Shown: one piece after another, positions 12,801-25,253 of the stretch
Layout: every line of letters starts with the position of its first letter
Numbering within the stretch: position 1 is the first letter of the stretch
Source: Colius striatus
Taxonomy: Eukaryota > Chordata > Aves > Coliiformes > Coliidae
DNA length: 64,000 nt
Direction: 5' to 3'
NCBI RefSeq assembly: GCF_028858725.1
Contig: NC_084767.1
Span: 4,391,501-4,455,500, forward strand
Made by a program: the position numbers and the translations under genes
The notes under the pieces: generated by a model
Databases searched by the model: none
What the model was told of the DNA's origin: nothing
The model's input: the letters and a program-made list of their open reading frames with translations, nothing else

Positions 12801-15800
12801 ATAGAGCAATGAGGCCATTGAAGACAAAGTCTTTCTCCTCTAATGACTGTAGGAGCTGTCATTAGAGAAAAAGGTGCCCTGACACATGCCCCATGGGCCT
12901 GTCCCTGTGTCAGGCTGTGGAAAAAGGGGATGCACAAGGAAAATGGTGCTTGACATACAGCAAAGCCACTGTTGGAATGAGATCCTTGGATATTGTCCTT
13001 CTAAGCTGGGTTTAGCTTGCAGTGAGCACAACGTACGTATTGCATCAACTTAGTGAGCTGGGGGGGTGGTAGTGGGCTTCAGACTTGCCCAGAGTAGCAG
13101 GCATTGAAAATAAGATGGTTTAGCATTGTAAATCCAGGGAACCAGGATCCCATTTCTGTGTGAATTCAGTACATCAAAGCAGAACTCAACTGCCCCAGAG
13201 AACAGGAGGGTTTTCATCCACACCTCTGCTCCTCTCCTCCTACCTTTGGGTCTCCAGCTGAGTTCATTCTTCCATACCAGTCTTTCCAGCCTGAAGTGTT
13301 ACATCTTTTAGTGCTCTCTCCTTTATAGTGTACTTTATTGTCTGTTTCTAGGAAACAAAACACTAAATTACAAAACTACATATTTTAATCACTGACTGAC
13401 AAGCTGAGCATTTAGATTCAGAAAATATTTAGTCTCCCAACCTCACAGTCCTCAGAAACCATTTGTGGAGTTGCTTAAACAGACATCAGCTGCTTGCTTC
13501 ACGTTGCTTTTGATCACTGCCTGAAACTCCTACGGACTCTGAGTTTGGGACAAGAAGATAAAGTGAGCTGAGGAGCCCTCTTGCTCTCTCCAGGTTAAAC
13601 TTAACTTCCTAAAGAAGGTAAAAACATAATACATCAAGTAAGAGGCACAGGTTTGCTCTTCTGGTGTGTGAAGTCAGATGTGTGACAACATAGTCCAAAA
13701 GTTCCCGGTAAGAGCTGTAGTAAGAGTGGCTGAGTGATTGGTTTTGACAAGATGTTTTTATCTTGAGCCAGTAGCCAAAAGTTTCATCTAGTTTTGCATC
13801 CCATATTTTATGACTTTCAAAGCCCTGAGATCTTTCAAAGGTCTTTGGCTCGCGAGCAGGGCCTTTGGACTGACACGAGCCAGTGGACTTGCGTGTCGAG
13901 GCCGTGTAACGGATTACAGTAAGCTGTGCCATTTCCAAGGCTCCTCGTCTATCATGCAGCTGCTTTCATCGCTCGCACCAAGAGACTTAAGCAGGGATTA
14001 TGGCACGAACCCTGCCTTTTCTCTATCCCTCTCCTGCTCACTCTCGCTCTGTCTCTCATTAACCAAGTCTAAGAATTTGTTACTAGAGTTGCAGACTCAT
14101 TGACCCAGATTCACTAATAATACGGGGGAGAGGAGACTTTTTTTTTCCCCCATGCTTAATCGCTGGCTTCTGTGTATTCTTAGTGCTATTTATATGCAGG
14201 AGAACTAAAAGCCTGTAATAAAGATGGGGCCAACTTTGCAGCAAAATTCATGCATGAAAGCAGTGAGAGGCACAACAGGAGAGAGACGGGGGAGCGGGGA
14301 GACGGAGATGAGCGTAGGTGGACTTACCTAGGCTTGCAGACCCAGCAGTAGATTTTTTTGATAGCAGTTACCCTGCTACTACAGCCTGATCCAAAAGACC
14401 AGATTGGTTTAGCTCAGGGCTCCCCACTCTGCTCTGAAAATGCCACACCACCAAAGTCATGCACCGGCTTCCTTTGTGTCAAGTTTGATTCCCTTTACCA
14501 AGTAAGCAGAAGAGATCTGGGAGGTTATTCCCACCTGATTCGGGAGAGCGCTGGCTCTCCCCAGTCTTTGAGGCTCTGTGATCACTTCTAGGTCGTGGAA
14601 GATTTGCTATCAGCACTTTCCATCCTTGGAGCAGGCCTTCTGTCATGGTTTATTTTCTGCTTCGAGCCAGCTGGTGGCTGTTAGAGAGAGACATTGGTGT
14701 TTCAGCTGCACTTGCCGTCTTTTGGCTCCCATGCTGCTGTCGTGACGTGACGTTCGGTTAACCAGGAGAGCTCAGGCCTGGCGTTGGCTTTCCCGTCGAG
14801 GCAAACGTTCTTTTAAATCATGTGGTTGAGTTTTGTGTTCATGTGAGCTCCCTGCTGCAAGGAAAAGGCTTCATTTGAAAGGAGCGGCGATGCAGGGGCT
14901 GGTTTCCTGAGGATGTGGAGGGAGACGGGGGACGGAGCAGCCTGGAAAGTATTGCAAAGTCCTGCTGGAATTGCCCGTGTTTGCTGGTTTGAGGATCAGG
15001 ATCAGAACAAAAGGATTTTTCCCTGATGCTTTTCCCTCTCTGCTTTCATGGAGGAATGCCTGTAAGACCAGCAGAAATGTGTTCTGAGCCTCTGCCTAGG
15101 AACAAAAAAAGGATTTTGACATAGTTTTAAAAACCTCTTCATAAACTGTTCAGTTTCAAGCATTAGCCACAGAAGCAAGAGAGGTTTCTCATGTGAAAAT
15201 CCTCATGGAGAGAGACACAACTTGGTTTGACGAGCTTAAGTCAATCCCTCTTCTCTGCCAGGGTTTTTTTCTTCTGGACTGTTTTGCAATGAAAAATAGT
15301 TTCTGGCCCTTCGATATTTGCATTGAGAGTTGCCTCAGTGCCACAACACACCTTTTTCTAATGAAAAAGCGACTTCTGTCTTCCTTCCTCCCCTCTTTCC
15401 CAAATGAATCTCTTTAAAAATGTCACATTTCCTGCAGTTCACCGCAGGCTCTTTGGTCTCCCAGTAACGCCTCGATTTCTGTATCATTCTGTTGCAAGTG
15501 GAGTTCTTTAATTCCCTGGAAACGTGTCTCAGGTTAGAGGACCGTGCAGGGAGACCTTTACATCAAAGCAGGGCTCTTGACTGGTCATGCAAACCACAGG
15601 AATTTAAACGGGGGATATTTATTAATCACCACGTTGATTTTTTTTCCCCAGTGTCTGAGCCAGCAGGATGTTTGGGAACAAAGCCAGTTTTTCCTAGCAG
15701 CCTTGTAGTGGATTTGGTAGCCTCACTTTGCACATTCACACTGGTGAGGGTGGAATAGATGCCACCAGCTCTTCCTGCAGAACTCCCCGACACATTTCTC

Positions 15801-17274
15801 TGTGTTTTTAAAAGAATAAAAGCGTCTGGGCAGTGCACTGGATTTATTTGTGAACAGACTTTTATGTGTTGTTCTCAGAAGATGAGGTTGTGTCAGAGCA
15901 GAATCCTGTTTGGCATTCCTGTTGCTGTTTGTTATCTGCAGTAGCAGCCTATAACCTGCTTCTTCCAGCCCCCAGCACAGCTCCAGCCCATGTGCTTCCT
16001 CGTGGCTTTGCTGGCTCGGGCCACACAGTGAGGACTGTGCTTTTACTGGGCCACACTGGGATTGACTGTCAGGCCTCAAGAGTTGTTTCAACACGCTTGC
16101 CACCGTGTGGTAAGCTTGACCTCATTGTCCCTGTCTGTTGGGATTTTCCTCCTCTCTCCAGGTGCCTTGTTTAATGTTCAACAGGGTTGTTGCAGCAGTG
16201 ACCTGCCTATCTACTGTAATAGGAAAGAGTTCTAATGTTACAGATGAAGCAGCAGCCATAAAGATAAGAGGCAGGCGTGTCGGGTGGGTTCCCTTTTGCC
16301 TGTGCAGCCAGTGTTAACAGGTAGATTTCAGGCTGCATGCTGCTGCCTTTCAGCCTTGTCTCTGAGCAGCACAAGGAGACCACACTCCAGCTGTGTGCTG
16401 ATGAGCTGCATCTCCCCTCAGATGCTCACCCACGGTACAGTGCTCCCAGGAACTGCTGTCCCCTTGCCATCCTTGCTTGATCTGCTTTGCATCCCTGTTT
16501 GGCACCTGGCTGACTCATCATTTGTTTGCTTTGGGATCCTGTTGTCTTTTGGCATGGGTTTAGCTGGGGAGGGTCCTCAGCAAGGGGTGATGGAACCCAG
16601 GGATGTCTTTTGATGCAGATGGTGGATTTACCCGTGGCATGTCTCCTCCTCCCACTCTCAGCCTGCCCTTGCCTTAGCTCTGCTGTAGCTCTGCTCTCCT
16701 TAAACATTACACTCTCCTCTCTCATTTTAGGGCTTTCTGTGGTATTATTCCTTCCTGCCTTGTCAGGGCAAGTGAACACAGGATCAGTCTGTCTTAAGGT
16801 CATTTCCCCAGCTAAGCAGCCTCCTCTGTCCCGCACCCCAGAGAGCAGCAGCTTTAGAGAGGGCTCTTGTTCTGAATTCTGTCTGCTGCTGCCAGTGGGA
16901 TTACAGTGCCACAGCAAACCTGATGCTGTGAACAAATGGGTGCAGAGAAAAAACGTTTATTTTTAGCGCTGGAACCGTGATAAATATGTGGAATTTGTCC
17001 AGGGTCTGCCCGCTGTACCTTTTTGAAATGCAAAGTGCGTGCTTGTTAAAATACCTCTCCAAAGGTCAGCATAACCTAAGAAATGAATGTGCTGGCCTTT
17101 TGGAAAGCAGGTGAAGCTTCAGATAGAGTGTAATAGCTGCTTGCAGTTGACAACATGGGTCCCCATCACCCAGATCTGTTTCAGTGCCACCCATGTGACA
17201 CTGTAAGGATGTGGATGGAAATGCTGCCTTGCCAAAAGGGCTGCTTCTGCAGCCTTCAGTGATGAGCCCCACAC

Positions 17275-17477
17275 CAAAAAACTATTCCACTGTTGAGGTG
17301 AGGGAGCCCTGGCACAGGCTGCCCAGGGAGAGTGTGGAGGCTCCTTCCTTGGAGGTCTTCAGGACCCACCTGGACATGTTCCTGTGCGACCTGATCTACG
17401 TTGATCTGCTTCTGCACTGGGGTTGGACTAGATGATCTCTGAAAGTCCCTTCCAGCCCCTGCCATTCTGTGATTCTA
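17275..17477 (+). mobile_element. CR1 LINE 3' end (5'-truncated)
   Basis: This is a 5'-truncated CR1 retrotransposon in + orientation. The frame still reads the C-terminal CR1 reverse-transcriptase ORF motif EPWHRLPRESVEAPSLEVF, followed by the 3' UTR with GGTTGGACTAGATGATCT and an ATTCTGTGATTCTA-like end. CR1 is the dominant bird LINE, and 5' truncation is normal. A closely similar copy lies in opposite orientation at 18511-18792. Confidence 0.9.
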
Positions 17478-18510
17478 CCTCATATTTGCTGAAGCCCCAC
17501 TTGTGTGTTTGAGGGACTCATGCTGCAAGCATCGTGTTTGCAGTTGGTGAGAGTAGGGATGAAAAATGGCAAACCCTGCAATGAAAAGAAGGAAAGTGCC
17601 GAATGGGACCTTAAAGACATGACCAGTGGGTTCATGTCCCATCTGATGATCTAGCCAGCCTGCTGACATGCTTTCAGGGCTTAGGGATTGAAGTGTTTGA
17701 GAATCTTATGGGGTTTTTTTTAATCCTTGTAGCTTCCTGCGAGGTGGAGGAATTCTATGAGTCTCTTTTAGGCAGGGAAGTGAGGCATAAAGAGAGAGAG
17801 AAAAAATTACTTGCTCAAATCATTGCAGGAATCTTATAGCTGAAAAAAGGAAGGCAGCATTGCTCTCAGCTGCCTGCCACAGCACCAGGCACCCTTGGGT
17901 AGGGTGCCTGTTGTTATCCCACTGGTTGTCTTTTAGGTAGGAAAGCACAAGCAGGAGAGAGGAGGGGTTGGAAAAATAGCAGAGGGACTGAAATGTGATC
18001 CAAACTGTGGAAGCCGAGCTGCAAATTAGGGCAATTCAAAGGCACAAACATCCTGTTGAGCTTGCCTGGTCCTGGTCAGTATATAATGAGCTAAGCACGT
18101 GCCCAGGCTCAGCTTGAGGCGTGTTTCAGTGGGAAAGCTTTGCTTCCTGTGCCTTGGGTCGTGGCAGGCTTTATTCCTGGTGGCAAGCGGCAGGTGTTCA
18201 GGGGAACGGCGTTATAAATACACAGTCTGTTCATTTCCTTCTGGAGACTTTCCTATTGTTTAGCCACAATACTCTTTCCTGGTTTAAAAAAAAACCCCAA
18301 ACCCCACAAAACAACAAAGCACCAAACCCTGGCCCCAAGTTCCTCTCTGGCCGGGTGGACCCACGGCTGTGTTTGAAGTGGGTGCCTGTGTCGTGGCTCT
18401 TCCGTCAGCTGTGCTGCTGTCACTGGTGCTCCAGCCTCGGTCCTTCCCACAGGCAGCACTAGCAGCCCCTGCCCAGGCGCTGTGCCGAGGGCTCACCCTG
18501 CTCCAACACA

Positions 18511-18792
18511 CAATCACAGAGTGGTAGGAGTTGGAAGGGACCTTTAGACCAAACTCCCTGCAGAAGCAGATCAACTTAGATCAGGTCACACAGGAATGTG
18601 TCCAGGTGGGTCTAGAAGACCTCCAAGGAAGGAGCCTCCACACCCTCCCTGGGCAGCCTGTGCCAGGGCTCCCTCACCTCAACAGTGAAATAGTTTTTCC
18701 TTATGTTTAAATGGAACTTTTTGTGTTCCAGCTTCATCCCATCACCCCTTGTCCTGTTGCTAGATATCATCGAAAAAAGGGATGCCCCATCC
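18511..18792 (-). mobile_element. CR1 LINE 3' end, minus orientation
   Basis: Read on the minus strand this is the same CR1 subfamily as at 17275-17477, extending further 5'. It includes the CR1 ORF2 C-terminal motif EPWHRLPREGVEAPSLEVF and the stretch encoding LEHKKFHLNIRKNYFTVEV. The 3' end, at low coordinates, carries the usual tail beginning CACAATCACAGAGTGG on the + strand. With the + copy it forms an inverted pair about 1 kb apart. Confidence 0.9.
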
Positions 18793-21181
18793 TTTTCTCT
18801 GGCTGGATGGATGTGGCAGGAAGGCTGGTGCTGCACAGGGAGGGAGGAAAGCAGGGGGTCCTTGTGGTAATAGAAAGGAGAACAAAAGCTCTCTTCCCTC
18901 CTTCCTCCTCCTGGCCAACACGGGGGTACTGAGGCCAGGGGAGTTCATTTTAACTGGTTTAGAAAGAAAATGCAGCTGAGTAGATTATAAAAGGAGGGCT
19001 TCTGTACGTGGGGGTGTGATGTGAAAGGGCAGCAATGAGCCCACTGGGTCCTGCAGGAGCCGCTCAGAGGCTGTCCCAGCAGCAGCCATCCGTGGCTTTG
19101 TGTGACACACATCCCATCTGAGCGGGACAAAGGCTCTGTGAATCCAGATGAAAAGGGGGGAGCTGGTGTGGGAATGCGTGCCCAGGAAGGGATTCAGCCC
19201 TCGCTGTTCGGGGTCACTTACCCAGCACCACATGCTGCCTGGGTTTGTGCTACATCACCTCTCCCTGCTAAGGAAACCCCCAAACCGTATTTCCTCTGCA
19301 GCAGCATCATTTGCTGAGAACATTTGCAGGCAGACACATGGAGCAGCACCCATATGAGCTGCGGGTGGGTCTGTGCTGGGAGCAGCCATCTTCTGCATTT
19401 TAGCTCTTCATGAGGCAAGAAATGAGAGTTTTTCTGGGAATACCCCAGTGAAACCTCTTGCAAGCACAGCCAGGCTGGCCCCACAGACCCAGGGAACCCC
19501 CTCCTGCACTGGGAGAGCCCACAGGGAAGCCTGGCCCCACAAAGAGGTACAAAAGGCCTTTTATTTGCCCACTGCATTTGCCTGTCATAATTTAGGATTG
19601 CCCTTTCTGTCTGGATGCAAACTGGAGCTTTTTGCCTTTGTAGCTCTCTGACTCCTGTTGCAGATGCATGATTTCAAGGGCTAACCCTGTGTTCAGATCT
19701 TGCCTGTCAGCCCTCTTCTCTTGCATTCACAAAGGTTGCTTAGAGCCTCTGTTGGTTCTGACATGAAGGCAAGTCCTGGCCTCTCCCTGCCCTACATGAT
19801 ACTGTCCTCCTTGCAAAACAAAAGGTGTCCCAACTTCAGCTGTTTTTCCACCTTCCCCAGCTGAGCTCCCAGCATCTTCTGGTGTTTCTTTCCAAGAGTG
19901 GAAGGCATCAGAACACAGGGAGGAAGCAGCTTGAAGGAAGGGCCAGGCAGGCAGCGCCTAAAGCTTCAAACGGGGCAAAGTGTTTCAAATCAAATGTGTG
20001 TGTGTCATGCAGTTTTATATTTAACAGGATGACGTTGAGCACCCAGGATGCTTTCCATTTTTGCTTTAACTAACTACAAAGCCCAGGTGAAAAGAGGAGG
20101 AGAGATGGAACAGATGGGAAACAGGGAGGTGGAAGTGCCTGTAACATTGTGATGGTGGTGGTCATGGGAGCCCCAGTCTTGGAGCAAGACCTCACATGCT
20201 CAGGGGTGTGCAAAAGAGATTGTCCCCACCTCAGAGAACTTATAGCAAAGACTTAAGATTAAAAGCTGAGCTTTTTTCATTTGTGCTTCATGCTTGTGTG
20301 AACTTCACTTTAGGCCTCAAATCTGCTTTTCTTGAAATTGGTCTTGAAATTGCTATTGACTTTAAATGCTGCAAGATCTCACCCATAAATTCTCCTTCTC
20401 CCATCTGTAAAATGAGGATGGCATGATTTCTGTGCCATCTGTGGTGCTGTGAAGCTGAAAACAATCATCATTTATAAAGTGCTTTGAGCTAGAATGGGAG
20501 GTTCTGTGTAAAGGCAGGGCTTTGTGGGATGAAATGTTCCCTAATGTGCCAGCTGCATCTGATATCTGAACCGGGAGCTAGGTTGAAAGTTTTGCAAGAA
20601 CAGCCTGGTGATGCAAAGGTAGTGCTCCAGCTGCTGAATGTCTTGGTTTATGTGCATGGTCCAAAAGCTCCTATTCAACGTTGCAGAATTAAGGGACAGA
20701 GAAGCCACTGGCTGCATGTCCCGCAAAAAACAGCATCCTCCATCTCAAGGACCCCTGATCTTGACAGCCACGGTTCTGAGAGATGGTGTGACTCTGGTCA
20801 CCAGCCGGTGATGTAACAGCCCGTGCATTGCGTACTGGGAGCCACAGCCACAAGCGTTAGGCCTTTCTGAGTGCGATAGGATGCATCTGTTGGGAACGGG
20901 AAGACATTCGTTTTCATCCGGCTTTGCAGGGCGTAGAAGGGAAGCTGCCTAACCTTTGCCCCAAGAGCCTCATTTGCCTCCTGTTTGCACAAAGCTGAGG
21001 GCTAAATCGGTGCAACAACGTGCAAATCGTGTCCATGCACAGTATTTTAAGATGGAAGAGTGTGGCTCCCAGCGGGTAACACAAAGCACGCCCGGCGAGC
21101 CCGTTGCAGTTGCCCAGGCTGAGCTAACACCAGGCTCAGGTCGAGCTCTCCTGACAGAGCCTCTGCTTTCTCCCTTTGCAG

Positions 21182-21742
21182 ACACAAGCCACCAGACCCG
21201 CTCGGTCTCCAGCCGCCCCTACTACAGTTTGCCCAACAGCAGCCATGAGAGACGCTCGGTCCTCGCCATCACGGAGCCGCCGCGGTTCCACTCCCAGGCC
21301 AAAGGCAAGAACGTGCGCCTGGACGCCCACTCCCGCAAGGCCACGCGGAGGAACAGCTTCTGCAACGGGGTCACCTTCACCAACAGGCCCATCCACCTCT
21401 ACGAGAAGGTCAGGCTGAAGCTGGTGGCTGTGCACCACGGCTGGAGCGGGGCGCTGCGCTTCGGCTTCACCATTCACGACCCGTCGCTGATGAGCTCCGA
21501 GGAGATACCAAAGTACGCCTGCCCGGACCTGGTGACCCGGCCGGGCTACTGGGCCAAAGCTTTGCCAGAGAGGTTTGCTGTGAGAGACAATATCCTGGCC
21601 TTCTGGGTTGACCGTCATGGGAGAGTCTTCTACAGTATTAATGATGAGGAGCCAATATTGTTTCACTGTGGTATTAAAGTTTCCGGCCCTCTCTGGGCAC
21701 TCATCGATGTCTATGGAATTACCCATGAAGTGCAGATACTAG
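21182..21742 (+). CDS. NEURL1B: NEURL1B exon 2: NHR1 domain
   Basis: This 561-bp exon follows a TTTGCAG acceptor and ends at a GTAAGT donor. It enters in phase 1 (two bases complete a codon begun in the unseen exon 1, probably Asp) and leaves one base. It encodes an N-terminal segment DTSHQTRSVSSRPYY and then the first neuralized homology repeat, from about PPRFHSQAKGKNVRLD to WALIDVYGITHEVQIL. Conserved NHR landmarks are SFCNGVTFTNRPI, WSGALRFGF, KYACPDLVTRPGYWAKALP and GRVFYSINDEEPILF. NHR repeats bind substrates such as Notch ligands. GC content is clearly higher than in the flanking introns. An open frame running in from 20956 is intronic read-through and not the real start. Confidence 0.95.
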
Positions 21743-24545
21743 GTAAGTGTGTTCTTGGGCCCAAGGCTTGCTCTTCTGGTTGCTCTTTCCACAGAGGCAT
21801 GATCTTGTAAGAAAAGATGCATGATCTGATTTTGGTTGATCATTTTGATTGATCATTTCTATGGGACTCTTAAGAAAACTAATTTACTGTTGGCTTTGTA
21901 CCTCAGATGAACCATTTTGACTTTGCCAGCAGTGGGGATCCAGAAAGCAATGTATTTCAGTGATGGAAAGTCCTAAGGCTGTGCATTATAGCAGCCGTGT
22001 GAAGGGGTAAATGGGAATCTGATGTGTGACTTTACCCAGCTTTTTCTGAGCTTGATGTGCTGCTATGGCGTGGGGAAACGTGGTGCTGCTTTACAGCAAG
22101 GTCCCAGGCACGGAGGAGACAAAGGTGACAAGTTCTGGCTTCCCTTGTTCCTTCCCAGCTACCAGTTACTGCGAGTCCACTGGAAAACTACCACTCATTG
22201 CCCAGGAGTTTCCTGGTGCTCTTCCCCAGCCCCTCTCTGAGCTCTTGGCCATGTTCTTCACCTTGTCTGGCAGTTTAACAAGCTGTGTTTGCAGATGTAA
22301 CCCGACATCCCCTTCCCTTACACACGGGCATTGCTGTGTGACTGCACAGCACCTCTGCAGCACAGGATACAGCCTGAAAGATACAAGAGTGATGGGAAAA
22401 TGCAGCACAAGCTCCCAGTGTGCTCCAGGATCCTTGCCACCACATTCCACGCCTCTCCTCACCCCTAAGCAGATCATTCAGTTGATGCCTGGCTGATTTA
22501 TAAGCACTGTCCTTGGGCAGGGCTGAAGAGGGGCTCAATTTGTTCTCGTTAGCAAACCGAGCTGGTTGCCATGGAATGACTTTCCTGACACTGAGGTTTC
22601 AGATGAATTCAGCGTTACAGTGGAGTGTTTTGAACTGGTCTATGCCACAGGGAATCCTTTCAAAAGAGTGCTGTCTTTTCCTGGAGGCTTCTAGGAGCTG
22701 ATTTAGTTGTAAGAGCCAAACTGAACGTGCACCTTCCCAAGGAGCTGGTGCCTCCATCCTCACACCGAGCAGGCACCAGCGATGGGCTGTGAAATGCTTC
22801 GTCCAGTGGGCACGCAGCTTCGTCACAAATGGTATCAGTTATTTTACAGGCAAAAAGGGAGCACATAAACACCACTTTGCCCTGCCTGCTCTGCCTCAAA
22901 TGTGTAACGAAACCCTGCCAGTCGTTTATCCTGTAATTGTGACGCACTCCAGCCTCTGGTGCTCATCACAGAGGTGAAGGGCTGTTTGCTGTATTGGCCA
23001 GTGAAGCTGCTCCACCAGAGCAGTCTTTTGTCCTCTTTAGATGACAGTTAGGACAATAAAATGTAGCTTATTTCTGCCCCCTACCCCCGTCCTGCCTGCA
23101 GCATTCAAGTGTGCAGAGAGAAAGATTGGCTCTGAGGGCACCTGTACTGATTTTTTTGAGGGGAGAGGGGATTGAAGTCCCAAGCCCCACCAGCTGCCAC
23201 AGGAATCAGTGATGCCCAGCTTCTGGGGCATGAGGAGACACAGCCTCCTTGCTACAGATATGAGAGTGTCACAGGGGATGGGTTTGTCTCTCTGTCTCTT
23301 CCTCCCCATTTTTTTCAAGTTGAGAAAGCTGTGAAATACAGCTGGAACACAGATGTACAAAAGGCATCTTTTGGCATCGTGAAGCTTGGATGTTTCGTAC
23401 TCCTCTGTGGGAGCATTTCTTGCCAGGTACCCTGTGCTTGCCAGAAGGAGCTGATCCAGCCATCAGCCTACACTGGTGGCCTCTCCCACATGGGCTTCTG
23501 AGCGAAGGCAGCCTCTGCTTTGCAGCTGCTGGATGGACATGGGTGTTTTCCTTCTTTGGTAAAAGCTTGGTGATTTTCTCCTCCAAGGAGCAGGCAGTGT
23601 TGCTGCTGGGATGCTTCTCCCCTCTCCATCTTTGGGAAGTCCATGCTCACTCTTAATTTTTCTTCACCCGTGCACGCTCTTAATTTCCATGTGCTTTGAC
23701 TTTGCTGAGCTGGTTAATGCATTACCTATGGAGTGAAGTGTCCAAGCACACCTGGGCAGTGCTGGAGGCAGAAGGAAGGGCAGTCCTGAACCTCTCCACA
23801 CCTTTAAAAGCCCTCCCAGCCTGGCATGGTCAAGGTGGGAAATTCATTGTGATTCAGCATCCTGATTTCCCTTTGCTGTGAAAGGGGAAAATAACCCTCT
23901 ACTGTAAGAATCTTCTTTGTAACACTCACAGCAAGTAGCTTCGGTGAGAAGCTCTCAATTCAAAATCTGCCGTGGTGTGAATACCACTGAGATGAGGCTT
24001 GAAGTGGTCTTGTTAAATGACCTCTCATGGACACACATGAGCCTAGACACCTGAGAGCTGTGAGGCAATGACAAGGAGTGTGAAAAGAATATCTGTCCAT
24101 GCTTGTGGCTCCTTCACCCACCGCTGTGTTGTGTATTTGTCTTGCACAGGACATTTGGACAGAAAGGTACTGAGACTTTTCCTACTTGTACAGAGCAGCC
24201 TCAAAGGTATTAGACCCCTCTACTGAGAAAGCTGTAGGACCACACTGGTTTGCAGCTTTTCCCAGTCTACTAGTACAAGGAGCTCTCAGATCACATGGGT
24301 ACTTCATTCACATAAGGTTGTTTTGCCTCAGTGTGCCAAGATGTCGCTATTTCTCTGCCTGCTGCACATGTGACTCTCCACTGCTAGCTGCTCATTAACA
24401 GTTGACCTCTGGCTAATTCTTCCATTGTTTCTCCCTTCAGAGGGACAGAATTCAGTTAATCTGTAGGCTGAAATGATAACAATTGTAACCATCAAAGTAG
24501 GGAGCTGGATCTTGGCTCTAACGTGCCTTGTCCCTTGTCTCACAG
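21743..24545 (+). other. NEURL1B: NEURL1B intron 2
   Basis: A GTAAGT donor and a TTGTCTCACAG acceptor bound this 2.8-kb intron. I see no repeat of the CR1 type, no RNA gene and no convincing additional exon in it; the open frames are short and of low quality. Confidence 0.85.
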
Positions 24546-25253
24546 ATAGCATGTTTGCAGAGACCATGACCACCGCCCGTCTCAGCACTGCCCGTCTCAG
24601 CACTTGCCTCCCGCAGAGCAACCACGACTCGGCCAACTTCAATAACAACGAACTGGAGAATAACCAAGTGGTGGCCAAAATTGCAAACCTAAACCTCAGT
24701 CGGGTGCAGGGACTCGCCACAGACAACCACATCATCCCCTGTTGCCCGAACCGCCGGCAGCGTGCCCAGGGCGTCCCGGCTTTCCTGGACACGGATCTGC
24801 GATTCCACCCCACGCGCGGACCTGACGTCACCTTTTCTCAGGACCGGATGGTTGCGTGCACCAACTGGCAAGAAAGCAATAGGACTTTGGTGTTTTCTGA
24901 CCGGCCTTTGCACATCGGTGAAAGCCTCTTTGTGGAAGTAGGACACCTTGGGTTGCCATATTACGGAGCCCTTTCGTTTGGCGTCACTTCTTGTGATCCG
25001 AGTACTTTACGGACAAACGAGCTGCCGGCAGACCCGGACTTCCTCTTGGACCGCAAGGAGTACTGGGTGGTTTACCGAGCCTTCCCCGTCCTCAGCAGCG
25101 GCGACATTCTCAGTTTCATGGTCTTGCCAAACGGAGAGGTGCACCACGGGGTGAACGGAGCCAGCCGAGGAATGCTCATGTGCGTGGACACCTCGCAGTC
25201 TCTCTGGGTGTTTTTTACAATCCACGGTGTAATCAACCAGCTCAAAATATTGG
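24546..25253 (+). CDS. NEURL1B: NEURL1B exon 3: inter-NHR linker and NHR2 domain
   Basis: This 708-bp exon is phase 1 at both ends. It begins (D)SMFAETMTTARLST, continues through the conserved linker HDSANFNNNELENNQVVAK and enters the second neuralized repeat at about FLDTDLRFHPTRGPDVTF. NHR2 landmarks are SLFVEVGHLG, YYGALSFGVTSCDP, LRTNELPADPDFLLDRKEYW and VFFTIHGVINQLKIL. The donor is GTAAGT. A perfect 15-bp tandem duplication at 24575-24604 encodes ARLST twice; as I recall, human NEURL1B has a looser version (ARLSQ-ARFSA), so this is an old internal repeat rather than an assembly error. The open frame starting at 24473 is intronic read-through. Confidence 0.95.

Larger units (their letters stand above)
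1..21181. other. Non-coding stretch, probable NEURL1B intron 1 or 5' flank
   Basis: No open frame in this stretch resembles a known protein, and none is bounded by convincing splice sites and coding bias. The longest chance frames (190 aa at 5134-5706 minus, 167 aa at 1820-2323 minus) have no domain I recognise. Because NEURL1B exon 2 begins at 21182 in phase 1 and the family has a very short first coding exon (about 10 aa, starting MGNT in human) followed by a long intron, most of this stretch is probably intron 1. I could not find the first exon or an obvious promoter CpG island here. Visible content is an old CR1 piece, a CR1-tailed element, two CR1 3' ends in opposite orientation, homopolymer C runs at 2668-2680, 10714-10722 and 11031-11041, and AT-rich blocks that could be conserved non-coding elements. 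Confidence 0.6.

Noticed and set aside
20956..21181. Upstream extension of NEURL1B exon 2 to an in-frame start at 20956
   Set aside because: A strong pyrimidine-rich TTTGCAG acceptor precedes 21182, similarity to the family begins only after it, and the extension is intron-like.
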